A DNA stretch of 9,260 nucleotides from Pseudomonadota bacterium (lineage in GTDB: Bacteria; Pseudomonadota; Gammaproteobacteria; Burkholderiales; Burkholderiaceae_C), in the NCBI GenBank assembly GCA_023410975.1, contig JAEYPG010000080.1:1-9260 (forward strand). The letters run 5' to 3'. The position numbers were made by a program, and so were the translations under genes. Positions 1 through 6,323 of this stretch are shown piece after piece; position 1 is the first letter of the stretch, and each line of letters opens with the position of its first letter. The notes beneath the pieces are model-generated. The model was not told the origin of the DNA and ran no database searches. It worked only from the letters and a program-made list of their open reading frames with translations.

Positions 1-291
1 GCGGCGCAGCGCCTCGCGCCGCTGCCACAGCGGCCAGCCCAGCGCCACCACCGCCGGCCCCAGCAGCGCATGCACGAACTGCGCGCCGGCGAAATAGGCC
101 GGATAGGGCGTGCGCGTGAGCAGCAGCAGCGCGCCGAGCATCAGCACCGACCACAGCACCGGGTTGGCCCAGGGCGCATGGCCCACCCGCGCGTACAGCG
201 CCTGCGCGCTCACGTAGGTCACCAGCGTCGCCGTGAGCCCGAACAGGGGCGTGGAGGCCATGTAGACCCAGAGCTGGACGAAATCAGCCAT
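1..291 (-). CDS. lrgB: LrgB/CidB-family membrane protein, N-terminal part (runs off left edge)
   Basis: The first 97 residues are visible; the family is usually about 230 residues, so the C-terminal part lies beyond the window. The protein is hydrophobic, with several membrane segments. The stretch GAQFVHALLGPAVVALGWPL (about residues 68-87) matches the conserved GAQF-H-LLGPATVAL signature of LrgB/CidB/YohK proteins. The ATG at 291-289 follows a purine-rich AAGGGG (298-303) with a 6-nt spacer and overlaps the lrgA stop in ATGGCTGA, which implies translational coupling. Family knowledge: LrgB works with LrgA in the inner membrane and is linked to control of murein hydrolase activity, autolysis, or export of small metabolites such as pyruvate or glycolate. 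Which of these applies here cannot be read from the sequence. Confidence 0.9.
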   Translation of the reverse strand, partial: MADFVQLWVYMASTPLFGLTATLVTYVSAQALYARVGHAPWANPVLWSVLMLGALLLLTRTPYPAYFAGAQFVHALLGPAVVALGWPLWQRREALRR

Positions 292-673
292 GCGTGTCCC
301 CTTCCCCGGCGTCGCCGCCGGCCGGCGTTTCGGCCGAGCGCGCCAGCAGCGCGCGCAGCACCAGCGCCGTCACCGCCATGCCGATCCAGGTGGACAGCAC
401 GATGGCCACCAGCAGCTTGAGCCCGTACTGCGACAGCACCGCCAGGTGCGTGATGACGCCCACGCCCACCGGCACGAACAGCAGCGACAGGTGCGTCAGC
501 AGCGCATCGGCCGCCGCGGCCACCGGCACCCGCAGCGCCGGCACGCGCAGCGCCGCCAGCAGCAGCACCAGCCCCAGCACCGGGCCCGGCAGGGGCAAGC
601 TCAAGCCGCGCGCCAGCGCTTCGCCCAGCGCCTGCAGCAGCAGCAGGAAGGCCAGTCCGCGCAAGGCCTGCAT
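284..673 (-). CDS. lrgA: LrgA/CidA-family holin-like membrane protein
   Basis: This 129-residue protein is almost entirely membrane segments, the usual size for LrgA/CidA/YohJ. Two family signatures are visible: LPLPGPVLGLVLLL (about 26-39), corresponding to the PGS-iiGmllLl motif, and LLFVPVGVGVI (about 64-74), corresponding to the F-P-GVG motif. The C-terminal tail is hydrophilic and Gly/Asp-rich. I chose the ATG at 673, five bases after the stop of the upstream phosphodiesterase gene. A GTG at 700 would extend it by nine residues and overlap that gene; no clear Shine-Dalgarno decides between them. It overlaps lrgB by 8 bp. Family knowledge: LrgA-type proteins are holin-like and act with LrgB in the cytoplasmic membrane. 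The exact physiological substrate is unsettled. Confidence 0.9.
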   Translation of the reverse strand: MQALRGLAFLLLLQALGEALARGLSLPLPGPVLGLVLLLAALRVPALRVPVAAAADALLTHLSLLFVPVGVGVITHLAVLSQYGLKLLVAIVLSTWIGMAVTALVLRALLARSAETPAGGDAGEGDTHG

Positions 674-678
674 GGCGC

Positions 679-1716
679 TCAGCCCCGCCGCGCGGCGCAC
701 GCCGCGACGGCCTGCCGGCCCTGCGCCGGGTGGTCGGTGAAGAAGCCGTCCAGGCCGGCGTCCAGGAAGGCCTGCAGGCAGCCGGCGAGGTCGCCCTGCG
801 CGGCGGGGTCCGTGCCGCGGCGGAAGTCGGCCGGCAGGAAGCGGTTCTCGGCCCTGAAGGTCCAGGCGTGCACCGCCAGCCCCGCTTCATGCGCCTGCGC
901 CACCAGCGGCGTGGGCGCGCCGAGCCGGCCGTCCGGGCGGCGCGGGATCACCAGGTCGGCGTGCACGCCCAGCGCCTGGACGTGGCCGGCCAGCATCTTC
1001 AGGCCGGCGGGCGTGAGCAGGTCGGCGTAGCGGCGGGAGTCGGCGGCGGCGCTCCAATCCCAGGGCTGGCCCTCATCCTCGATGAGCTGCACCAGCGGCA
1101 GCTCCGTGAGCTCGCGCAGCAGGCGCAGGTTGCCCACCTCGAAGGATTGGATGAAGACCGGTGGCCGTGGCCCCCGCCAGCCGTGGCGGTGCAGCGCCTG
1201 CAGCAGCGGCGGCTCCAGCGGCAGGCCGAGCTTGCGGAAGTGGCTCGGGTGCTTGGTCTCCGGATAGACGCCCACCGGCCGCCCGTCGCGCCGCGCGTTG
1301 GCCTCGTCGAGCAGCGCCAGGATCTCGTCGAAGGTCGGCACGGTGAAACGGTCGTCGAAGGTGGTACCGCGCAGCGCGGGCAGGCGTTCGCGCGCGCGCA
1401 GCGTGCGCAGCTCGGCCAGGGTGAAGTCCTCGGTGAACCAGCCGATGCGCGCATGGCCGTCGATGGATTTCTTGCAGCAGCGCGCAGCGAACTCGGCACG
1501 TTCGGCCACGTCGGTGGTGGCCTCGCGCAGCGAGCCGTCGGCATTGAGCAGCGCCAGGGCGTTCTCGTGCCGCGCCACCAGCACGCCGTCGCGGGTGCTG
1601 ACCAGATCGGGCTCTATGAAATCGGCGCCCTGCGCTATGGCCAGCGCATAGCTCTCCAGGGTGTGCTCGGGCCGGCAACCGCTGGCCCCGCGATGGGCGA
1701 TGACGAGGGGGTTCAT
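679..1716 (-). CDS. glycerophosphodiester phosphodiesterase (GDPD/GlpQ-UgpQ family)
   Basis: This 345-residue enzyme should hydrolyse glycerophosphodiesters to sn-glycerol 3-phosphate and an alcohol, using a divalent metal. Catalytic GDPD motifs are intact: HRGASG at 8-13, PEHT at 16-19, EPD at 35-37, RHEN at 49-52, PETKHP at 152-157, FIQSFE at 188-193 and TDHP at 327-330. The size and the PETKHP motif fit the longer GlpQ-like members. The first barrel strand starts at residue 4 and there is no signal peptide, so a cytoplasmic enzyme is likely, unlike E. coli GlpQ. An in-frame extension to 1809 exists but encodes neither a signal peptide nor a conserved segment. No strong Shine-Dalgarno precedes the ATG at 1716. 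It is first in a run with lrgA (5-bp gap) and lrgB, probably one transcript. I left the symbol blank because glpQ and ugpQ cannot be separated with confidence. Confidence 0.93.
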   Translation of the reverse strand: MNPLVIAHRGASGCRPEHTLESYALAIAQGADFIEPDLVSTRDGVLVARHENALALLNADGSLREATTDVAERAEFAARCCKKSIDGHARIGWFTEDFTLAELRTLRARERLPALRGTTFDDRFTVPTFDEILALLDEANARRDGRPVGVYPETKHPSHFRKLGLPLEPPLLQALHRHGWRGPRPPVFIQSFEVGNLRLLRELTELPLVQLIEDEGQPWDWSAAADSRRYADLLTPAGLKMLAGHVQALGVHADLVIPRRPDGRLGAPTPLVAQAHEAGLAVHAWTFRAENRFLPADFRRGTDPAAQGDLAGCLQAFLDAGLDGFFTDHPAQGRQAVAACAARRG

Positions 1717-1905
1717 GGCTGCAGCATCGCACGCCGGGTCCCCTGTTCGCATGGCCGGCAGCAGCCCTGGACGGTCGAAAAACCCAGTGCCCAAGCGGCC
1801 AACTCGCAAAGTTCCCCTTTAGGCAAAACTTATTCCCGCGACTGCGCAACGGCCTCAGACAAACCCTCGTTGGTACGTTCCCACACAGAAGACGGGACAA
1901 CCCGA

Positions 1906-1974
1906 ATGAGCGTGGAATTGGTTACGGTTCGCAGTATCGTGAGTCCCAACCTCATTGAAGTTGAGCTGCCTTGA
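1906..1974 (+). other. possible 22-codon leader ORF overlapping the synthase start codon
   Basis: An ATG at 1906 opens a 22-codon frame (begins MSVELVTVRS, ends EVELP). Its TGA stop (1972-1974) overlaps the TTG start of the peptidoglycan synthase (1971-1973) in the string TTGA. The arrangement is typical of translational coupling, and it could deliver ribosomes to a weak TTG start. Against it, the Shine-Dalgarno upstream of the ATG is poor (only GGGA at 1894-1897), and a frame of this length can occur by chance. The peptide resembles nothing I recognise. Confidence 0.3.
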
Positions 1975-4900
1975 AGCCCTTCCTCTCCTGGCGAAAGCTC
2001 GGCCGCCTCGTGGTGCCGGGCGTGGGGATCGCGGCCGTTGCGGCGGCCGCGTACGCGGTTGTCGAGGAAGTCCGCAGCTCCCGATGGCAAGCGCGACAAC
2101 TCAGCCAGATCAGCAGCGAGCTGGGCTTCGAGCTGCAGCCCGGCGCCACCGACCAGGTGCGCTATCCCGGTGACGGCCCTTACGACCTGCGCCTGGGCTA
2201 CACGCAGTTGCCCCTGTTCATCGACCGGCTGCAGCGGCAGGGTTATGCAGTGCAGTCCCAGGCGCGCATGTCGCCGCGCATGGTGGAGCTGGCCGACCAC
2301 GGGCTGTTTCCTGCCTATCACGAGAAGAACCAGGGTGGGCTGGAGCTGATGGACTGCCGCGCACAGCCCATGTTCGCCACGCGCTACCCGCAGCGGGTGT
2401 ACGACGGCTTCGACGCGGTGCCGCCACTGCTGGTGCAGGCACTGTTGTTCATCGAGAACCGCGAGTTGCTCGATGCCGAGGCCCCGCAGCGCAATCCGGC
2501 CGTGGAGTGGGACCGGCTGGGCAAGGCGGCGCTGAGCTTGGGGCTGCGCCTGGTGGGCGATTCGGGCCGCTCGCCCGGCGGCAGCACGCTGGCCACGCAG
2601 ATCGAGAAGTACCGCCATTCCCCCGAAGGCCGCACCGACGGCGTGAAGGACAAGCTGCGCCAGATGGCCTCGGCCTCGCTGCGCGCCTACATCGACGGCC
2701 CCGATACGCTGGCGCGGCGCAAGCAGATCGTGGCCGACTACATCAACACCGTGCCGCTGGCGGCGCGGCCCGGCTTCGGCGAGGTCAACGGCCTGGGCGA
2801 CGGGTTGTGGATCTGGTATGGGCGGGATTTCGACGAGGTCAACCGCCTGCTCACCGACGCCGGCGAAGACCCGCGCCCCGAGCTGCTGGAACAGCAGGCC
2901 CTGGCCTTCAAGCAGGCGCTGTCGCTGATGATCTCGCAGCGCCGTCCGTCGCACTACCTCATCGAGGCCGACTCGGGCCTGGAGGAATTGACCAACAGCT
3001 ACCTGCGCCTGCTGGGCGATGCCGGGCTCATCAGCCCTGCGCTGCGCGACGCAGCGCTGCCGCTGCCTCTCACGCTGCAGTCTCAGGCCACGCCCAGGGC
3101 GCCCCAGCAAAGCTTCGTGGACCGCAAGGCCGCCACGGCCGTGCGCACGCGGCTGTCGGCGATGCTGGACGTGCCCCGTGCCTACGACCTCGACCGCATC
3201 GATCTGCGCGCCCGCGCCACGCTGGACACGCCGGTGCAGCGCACGGCCACCGAGCTGCTGCGCGGCCTGCGCACGCCCGAAGGTGCGCAAGCCGCGGGGC
3301 TGTACGGCTTCAGGCTGCTGAGCCCGGGCGACGACCCGAGCAAGCTGGTGTTCAGCTTCACGCTCTTCGAGCGCGGCGAGGGCGTGAACCGGCTGCGCGT
3401 GCAGACCGACAACTGGGACCAGCCCTTCGACATCAACGAAGGCGCGCGGCTGGACCTGGGCTCCACCTCCAAGCTGCGCACGCTGGTGACTTACCTGGAG
3501 CTCGTGGCCGAACTGCACGAGCGCTGGAGCAGGCTCGACGGCATCGCGCTGGCTGCGCTGGAGCTGCATGAACGTGACCACATCGGCCGCTGGGCGCGCG
3601 ACTACCTCATGCACGCGAGCGACCGCAGCCTGCAGCCCATGCTCGATGCGGCCATGCAGCGCAAGTATTCCGCCGGCCCGGGCGAAGGCTTCTTCACCGG
3701 CGGCGGGCTGCACTTCTTCTCCAACTTCGAGCCCGAGGACAACGGCAAGATCATGCCCGTGGCCGAGGCGCTGCGGCACTCGGTGAACCTGCCCTTCATC
3801 CGACTCATGCGCGACGTGGTGTGGCACGTCATGTACAACCTGCCCAGCGCGGACCCGACGCTGTTCAAGGACCCGGACAATCCGCAGCGGCGCGAGTACC
3901 TCATGCGCTTCGCGGACAAGGAAGGCCAGGCGTATCTGCTGCGCTTCTGGCGCAAGTACCAGGGCAAGGACTGGACGCAGGTGCGCGAGACGCTGCTGCA
4001 GGGCGTGCGCGAGACGGCGCCCAAGCTCACCGCAGTCTTCCGCACCATCGAGCCCCAGGCCGGCATGCAGGGCTTGAGCGACTTCCTGCTGCAGCAGCTG
4101 CAAGAAGAAATGCCCGACTACTCCGACAAGGAGCTGCGCAAGCTCTACGACACCTACGACCCTCAGCGCATGTCGCTGGCCGACCGAGGCTACGTGGCCA
4201 GCGTGCACCCTCTGGAGCTGTGGCTGGTGGGATGGTTGCGCAATCATCCCGGCGGCACCTTCACCGACGCCGTGCAGGCCAGCGCCAAGGAGCGCCAGGA
4301 GGTCTACGCCTGGCTGTTCAAGACCAAGTACAAGGGCGCGCAGGACGTGCGCATCCGCAACCTGCTGGAGATCGAGGCCTTCATCGAGATCCACCGCCGC
4401 TGGAAGCGCCTGGGCTACCCCTTTGAATCGCTCACGCCGTCCTACGCCTCGGCGCTGGGCGCTTCGGGCGACCGGCCCGCGGCGCTGGCAGAGTTCATGG
4501 GCATCCTGGCCAACGACGGCGTGCGCCAGAGCGCCGCGCGCATCGATGAGCTGCACTTCGCCGAGAACACGCCCTACGAAACGCGCATGGCGCTGCGCGG
4601 CAACCCGCCCGAGCGCGTACTGCCGCCGGAAGTCGCCGCCACGGCACGGCGCGCCGCCTTCGACGTGGTGGCCAACGGCACCGCGAGGCGCCTGAAGGAC
4701 GTGCTCAAGCTGCACGATGGCACCATCGTCCCCATCGGCGGCAAGACCGGCACCGGCGACCACCGCAAGGACAGCTTCGGCCGCCACGGGCAACTGCTGT
4801 CCTCGCGCGTGATCAGCCGCTCGGCCACCTTCATGTTCGTCATCGGCGACCGCTACTTCGGCACCATGATGGCCTACGTGCAGGAGCCTTACGCCGCCAA

Positions 4901-5096
4901 CTACAAGTTCACCAGCGCGTTGCCCTCGCAACTGATGAAGTCCCTTGTGCCGGCGCTGGTGCCGCTGCTGGAAAAGGGCTCATGCCCGGCGCCCAAGGCC
5001 GAAGCGGCGCCGGCGCCCGTGCCCGTGCCCGCCAGCAGCGACGTGCTGCAAAGCGTGCAGGTACGCGCCGACGTTCAGCAGCGGGCCACGCGCTGA
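1971..5096 (+). CDS. divergent bifunctional peptidoglycan synthase (GT51 transglycosylase plus penicillin-binding transpeptidase)
   Basis: The 1041-residue protein has a basic N-terminus, one membrane anchor (about 12-31) and a periplasmic body. The GT51 region (about 145-300) shows FIENREL with candidate catalytic E162, GGSTLATQ (203-210) and RRKQIVADYIN (249-259). The penicillin-binding domain has SxxK as STSK (S498-K501), SxN as SVN (604-606) and KTGT (925-928), so the acylation serine and partner motifs are all present. The family role is to polymerise lipid II and cross-link stem peptides. Unusual points: the GT51 first motif lacks the FxxHxG part, the usual KxxE of motif 3 reads KLRQ (228-231), and 318 residues separate SVN from KTGT, which is much more than usual. 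The C-terminus is a Pro/Ala tail (about 1004-1022). The start is a TTG; an in-frame stop lies just upstream (1962-1964) and the basic-then-hydrophobic N-terminus supports it. It does not match PBP1a, 1b or 1c closely, so no symbol is given. Confidence 0.92.
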   Translation: MKPFLSWRKLGRLVVPGVGIAAVAAAAYAVVEEVRSSRWQARQLSQISSELGFELQPGATDQVRYPGDGPYDLRLGYTQLPLFIDRLQRQGYAVQSQARMSPRMVELADHGLFPAYHEKNQGGLELMDCRAQPMFATRYPQRVYDGFDAVPPLLVQALLFIENRELLDAEAPQRNPAVEWDRLGKAALSLGLRLVGDSGRSPGGSTLATQIEKYRHSPEGRTDGVKDKLRQMASASLRAYIDGPDTLARRKQIVADYINTVPLAARPGFGEVNGLGDGLWIWYGRDFDEVNRLLTDAGEDPRPELLEQQALAFKQALSLMISQRRPSHYLIEADSGLEELTNSYLRLLGDAGLISPALRDAALPLPLTLQSQATPRAPQQSFVDRKAATAVRTRLSAMLDVPRAYDLDRIDLRARATLDTPVQRTATELLRGLRTPEGAQAAGLYGFRLLSPGDDPSKLVFSFTLFERGEGVNRLRVQTDNWDQPFDINEGARLDLGSTSKLRTLVTYLELVAELHERWSRLDGIALAALELHERDHIGRWARDYLMHASDRSLQPMLDAAMQRKYSAGPGEGFFTGGGLHFFSNFEPEDNGKIMPVAEALRHSVNLPFIRLMRDVVWHVMYNLPSADPTLFKDPDNPQRREYLMRFADKEGQAYLLRFWRKYQGKDWTQVRETLLQGVRETAPKLTAVFRTIEPQAGMQGLSDFLLQQLQEEMPDYSDKELRKLYDTYDPQRMSLADRGYVASVHPLELWLVGWLRNHPGGTFTDAVQASAKERQEVYAWLFKTKYKGAQDVRIRNLLEIEAFIEIHRRWKRLGYPFESLTPSYASALGASGDRPAALAEFMGILANDGVRQSAARIDELHFAENTPYETRMALRGNPPERVLPPEVAATARRAAFDVVANGTARRLKDVLKLHDGTIVPIGGKTGTGDHRKDSFGRHGQLLSSRVISRSATFMFVIGDRYFGTMMAYVQEPYAANYKFTSALPSQLMKSLVPALVPLLEKGSCPAPKAEAAPAPVPVPASSDVLQSVQVRADVQQRATR

Positions 5097-6187
5097 GCCT
5101 TGCGGCCGCGGCGCCTTGCCGCCGCGGCCACCACCCCCAGGCCCGCGAACATCAGGGCCCAGCTGCCCGGCTCGGGCACCGGCGTGGCGACGAAGCCGCG
5201 CAGGTAGCCGTGGAACAGCCCATAGCCCACGATCTGCCCGCCCTCGTTGATGCCCTGTGCCGACAGCAGCGACCAGCGCCCGGCCTGGTCCGGCGCGATG
5301 AGCGTATTGAGATCGTGGCGAACACCGTCGCGCCACAGGAAGGCGTCAAGGTTGTAGGAGCCCACCACCCAGCCCCGCTCGTTGATGTCGAAGGCCTCGC
5401 CGAAGCCTTCGCCGGCCAGCGCGGTCATCGTGCCGCCGCTGTAGAGAAATGGCAGCAGCTCGCCCTGCGCGGTATAGCTGTAGCCCACCACCTGGCCGGC
5501 ATTGTTGACGGCATGCGCTTGGCCGAAGGTACCGCCCAGCGAGGGCAGCAGCGTGGTCACGCCGTTCTCGTACATGAAGGGCCGGCGCACCACGTCGCCC
5601 GGCATCACGGCACCCCCCACCACCACGCCGCGATCGTTGATGCCGAGCCCTTCGCTGGCGTTGCCTACGCGCAACTCGCGGCTGAGGCCGCCGCTGTAGA
5701 TGAAGGCTTGGCCGCCGATCTGCCCCGTGACCTGGCCCGAAGCATTGACGGCGTTGGCCACGCCGCGCGCGGAGCTGCCGAGGGGCGCGGCCAAGTCCCG
5801 CCAAACACCGCCACTGTAGAGCGCCGGGCGCTGCACGTTGTCGGCGTTGAGCGACCAGCCCGCCACATCGCCCCGGTTGTTGAGCCCCTGCGCGACGCTC
5901 AGCGGCCCGCCCAGCGTGCCCAGCAGCCGCAGGTCGTCTTGGCTCGTGCCCAGGAACACCTCGCGCGTGCGGTCGACGCCGTTGGACATCGTGCCCGTTA
6001 CCAAGCCCGAGTCGTTGATCGCCGCCGCCGTGCTGTTGCCTAGCGGCGCCAGCGTGCCCAGGTTTTGCACCCGGTAGCGCGGCACTTCCGCCGGCGTGGG
6101 CGCCGCGGCCTGCACCGCCCGGACCCCGCCCAGCGCGGCAACCGCAGCGACGATGAGCCCAAGCGGAAACAGGTTCCCTTGCTTCAT
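5075..6187 (-). CDS. exported HAF-repeat protein with PEP-CTERM sorting signal
   Basis: The 370-residue precursor has a signal peptide (about 1-28: Lys-containing start, hydrophobic 8-20, then VQAAA). Seven repeats of the form [IVL]N-x-x-G-x-[VI]-x-G occur at about 57-65, 102-110, 147-155, 183-191, 228-236, 268-276 and 313-321. They are mostly 45 residues apart and alternate with (F/L)-Y-S-G-G elements, the pattern of HAF-repeat extracellular proteins. The C-terminus carries VPEP (337-340), a hydrophobic stretch (342-357) and an Arg cluster, the PEP-CTERM signal. Family knowledge: exosortase cleaves near PEP and the protein goes to the cell surface or an exopolysaccharide matrix. No exosortase or EPS gene is in the window. 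The start is firm: AAGGAGGTG (6192-6200) lies 4 nt before the ATG. After the usual Arg cluster the tail runs on and ends in Cys, within the 22-bp overlap with the synthase gene. The biological function is unknown. Confidence 0.93.
   Translation of the reverse strand: MKQGNLFPLGLIVAAVAALGGVRAVQAAAPTPAEVPRYRVQNLGTLAPLGNSTAAAINDSGLVTGTMSNGVDRTREVFLGTSQDDLRLLGTLGGPLSVAQGLNNRGDVAGWSLNADNVQRPALYSGGVWRDLAAPLGSSARGVANAVNASGQVTGQIGGQAFIYSGGLSRELRVGNASEGLGINDRGVVVGGAVMPGDVVRRPFMYENGVTTLLPSLGGTFGQAHAVNNAGQVVGYSYTAQGELLPFLYSGGTMTALAGEGFGEAFDINERGWVVGSYNLDAFLWRDGVRHDLNTLIAPDQAGRWSLLSAQGINEGGQIVGYGLFHGYLRGFVATPVPEPGSWALMFAGLGVVAAAARRRGRKAQRVARC
5104..5129 (+). terminator. strong hairpin just after the synthase stop, inside the 3' end of the PEP-CTERM gene
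   Basis: A perfect 10-bp inverted repeat GGCCGCGGCG / CGCCGCGGCC with loop CCTTGC begins 8 bases after the synthase stop codon. All-GC arms make a very stable RNA hairpin on either strand. No run of T follows (the next bases are ACCACCCCC), so it is not a canonical intrinsic terminator. It may block transcription or stabilise the 3' end. The same bases encode the Arg/Ala-rich C-terminus of the opposite gene, so the repeat could be partly a by-product of GCC/GCG/CGC codons. Confidence 0.4.
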
Positions 6188-6202
6188 GTTGCACCTCCTT
6201 GA

Positions 6203-6234
6203 GCCGGCTTGGGCACTGCAGGTGCCCAGCCGGC
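6203..6234 (-). promoter_or_regulatory. hairpin immediately upstream of the PEP-CTERM gene's Shine-Dalgarno
   Basis: GCCGGC (6203-6208) pairs with GCCGGC (6229-6234), and GGGCAC (6211-6216) pairs with GTGCCC (6222-6227), giving at least 12 bp around loop TGCAG with one bulge. It ends 2 bases before the AAGGAGGTG. It could be an RNA hairpin affecting translation, an operator, or the coincidental symmetry of the promoter proposed inside it. Confidence 0.45.
6212..6227 (-). promoter_or_regulatory. candidate sigma-54 (-24/-12) promoter for the PEP-CTERM gene
   Basis: Read on the minus strand the bases are GGGCAC-CTGCA-GTGCC, against the RpoN consensus TGGCAC-N5-TTGC. The GG and GC dinucleotides have the required 10-bp separation. 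It would place the transcript start near 6201, giving a very short leader of about 14 nt that still contains the Shine-Dalgarno. Family knowledge: some PEP-CTERM genes are under RpoN with the PrsK/PrsR system. The match is imperfect (one mismatch in each block), and the site coincides with a hairpin that could be the real signal. Confidence 0.35.
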
Positions 6235-6264
6235 AATTTGGCGGCGCTGGAAGCGTTTCTTACT

Positions 6265-6287
6265 ATCTGCAATACAGGCTTGCAGAT
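6265..6287. promoter_or_regulatory. perfect dyad ATCTGCAA-N7-TTGCAGAT, candidate operator or activator site
   Basis: Perfect 8-bp arms flank a 7-bp centre, in the gap between the metY stop and the PEP-CTERM promoter region. Its base composition is balanced, unlike the GC-rich surroundings. It lies 64-86 bp upstream of the proposed sigma-54 start, a usual distance for an enhancer-type activator. No T-run follows on either strand, so a terminator is unlikely. Confidence 0.45.
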
Positions 6288-6306
6288 TGGGCCGGAGCGC
6301 GGCGGC

Positions 6307-6322
6307 CCTCCGGCGGCGGAGG
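6307..6322 (-). terminator. weak candidate 3' hairpin after metY
   Basis: CCTCCG and CGGAGG pair around loop GCGG, starting one base beyond the metY stop codon. The stem is 6 bp, all but one pair in each arm GC, with no T-run after it. It may mark the 3' end of the metY transcript but could be chance in GC-rich DNA. Confidence 0.25.
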
Positions 6323-6323
6323 C

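Noticed and set aside
1717..1809. N-terminal extension of the phosphodiesterase
   Set aside because: The 31 extra residues include no signal peptide, and the family core starts at the residues after the ATG at 1716.
1717..1905. Sigma-70 promoters in the divergent gap before the synthase
   Set aside because: I looked on both strands for -35/-10 pairs at 16-18 bp spacing and found none that match well; the stretch is less GC-rich than its flanks, as promoters often are, but nothing specific can be called.
730..1974. A 414-codon plus-strand frame opposite the phosphodiesterase gene
   Set aside because: Shadow of the GDPD gene. Only its last 22 codons (from 1906), outside that gene, were kept as a possible leader ORF.
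1830..4931. A 1033-codon open frame on the minus strand, opposite the synthase gene
   Set aside because: Its product is dominated by His, Gln, Arg, Ala and Val with no domain signatures, as expected for an antisense frame of GC-rich codons. The plus strand encodes clear GT51 and PBP motifs.
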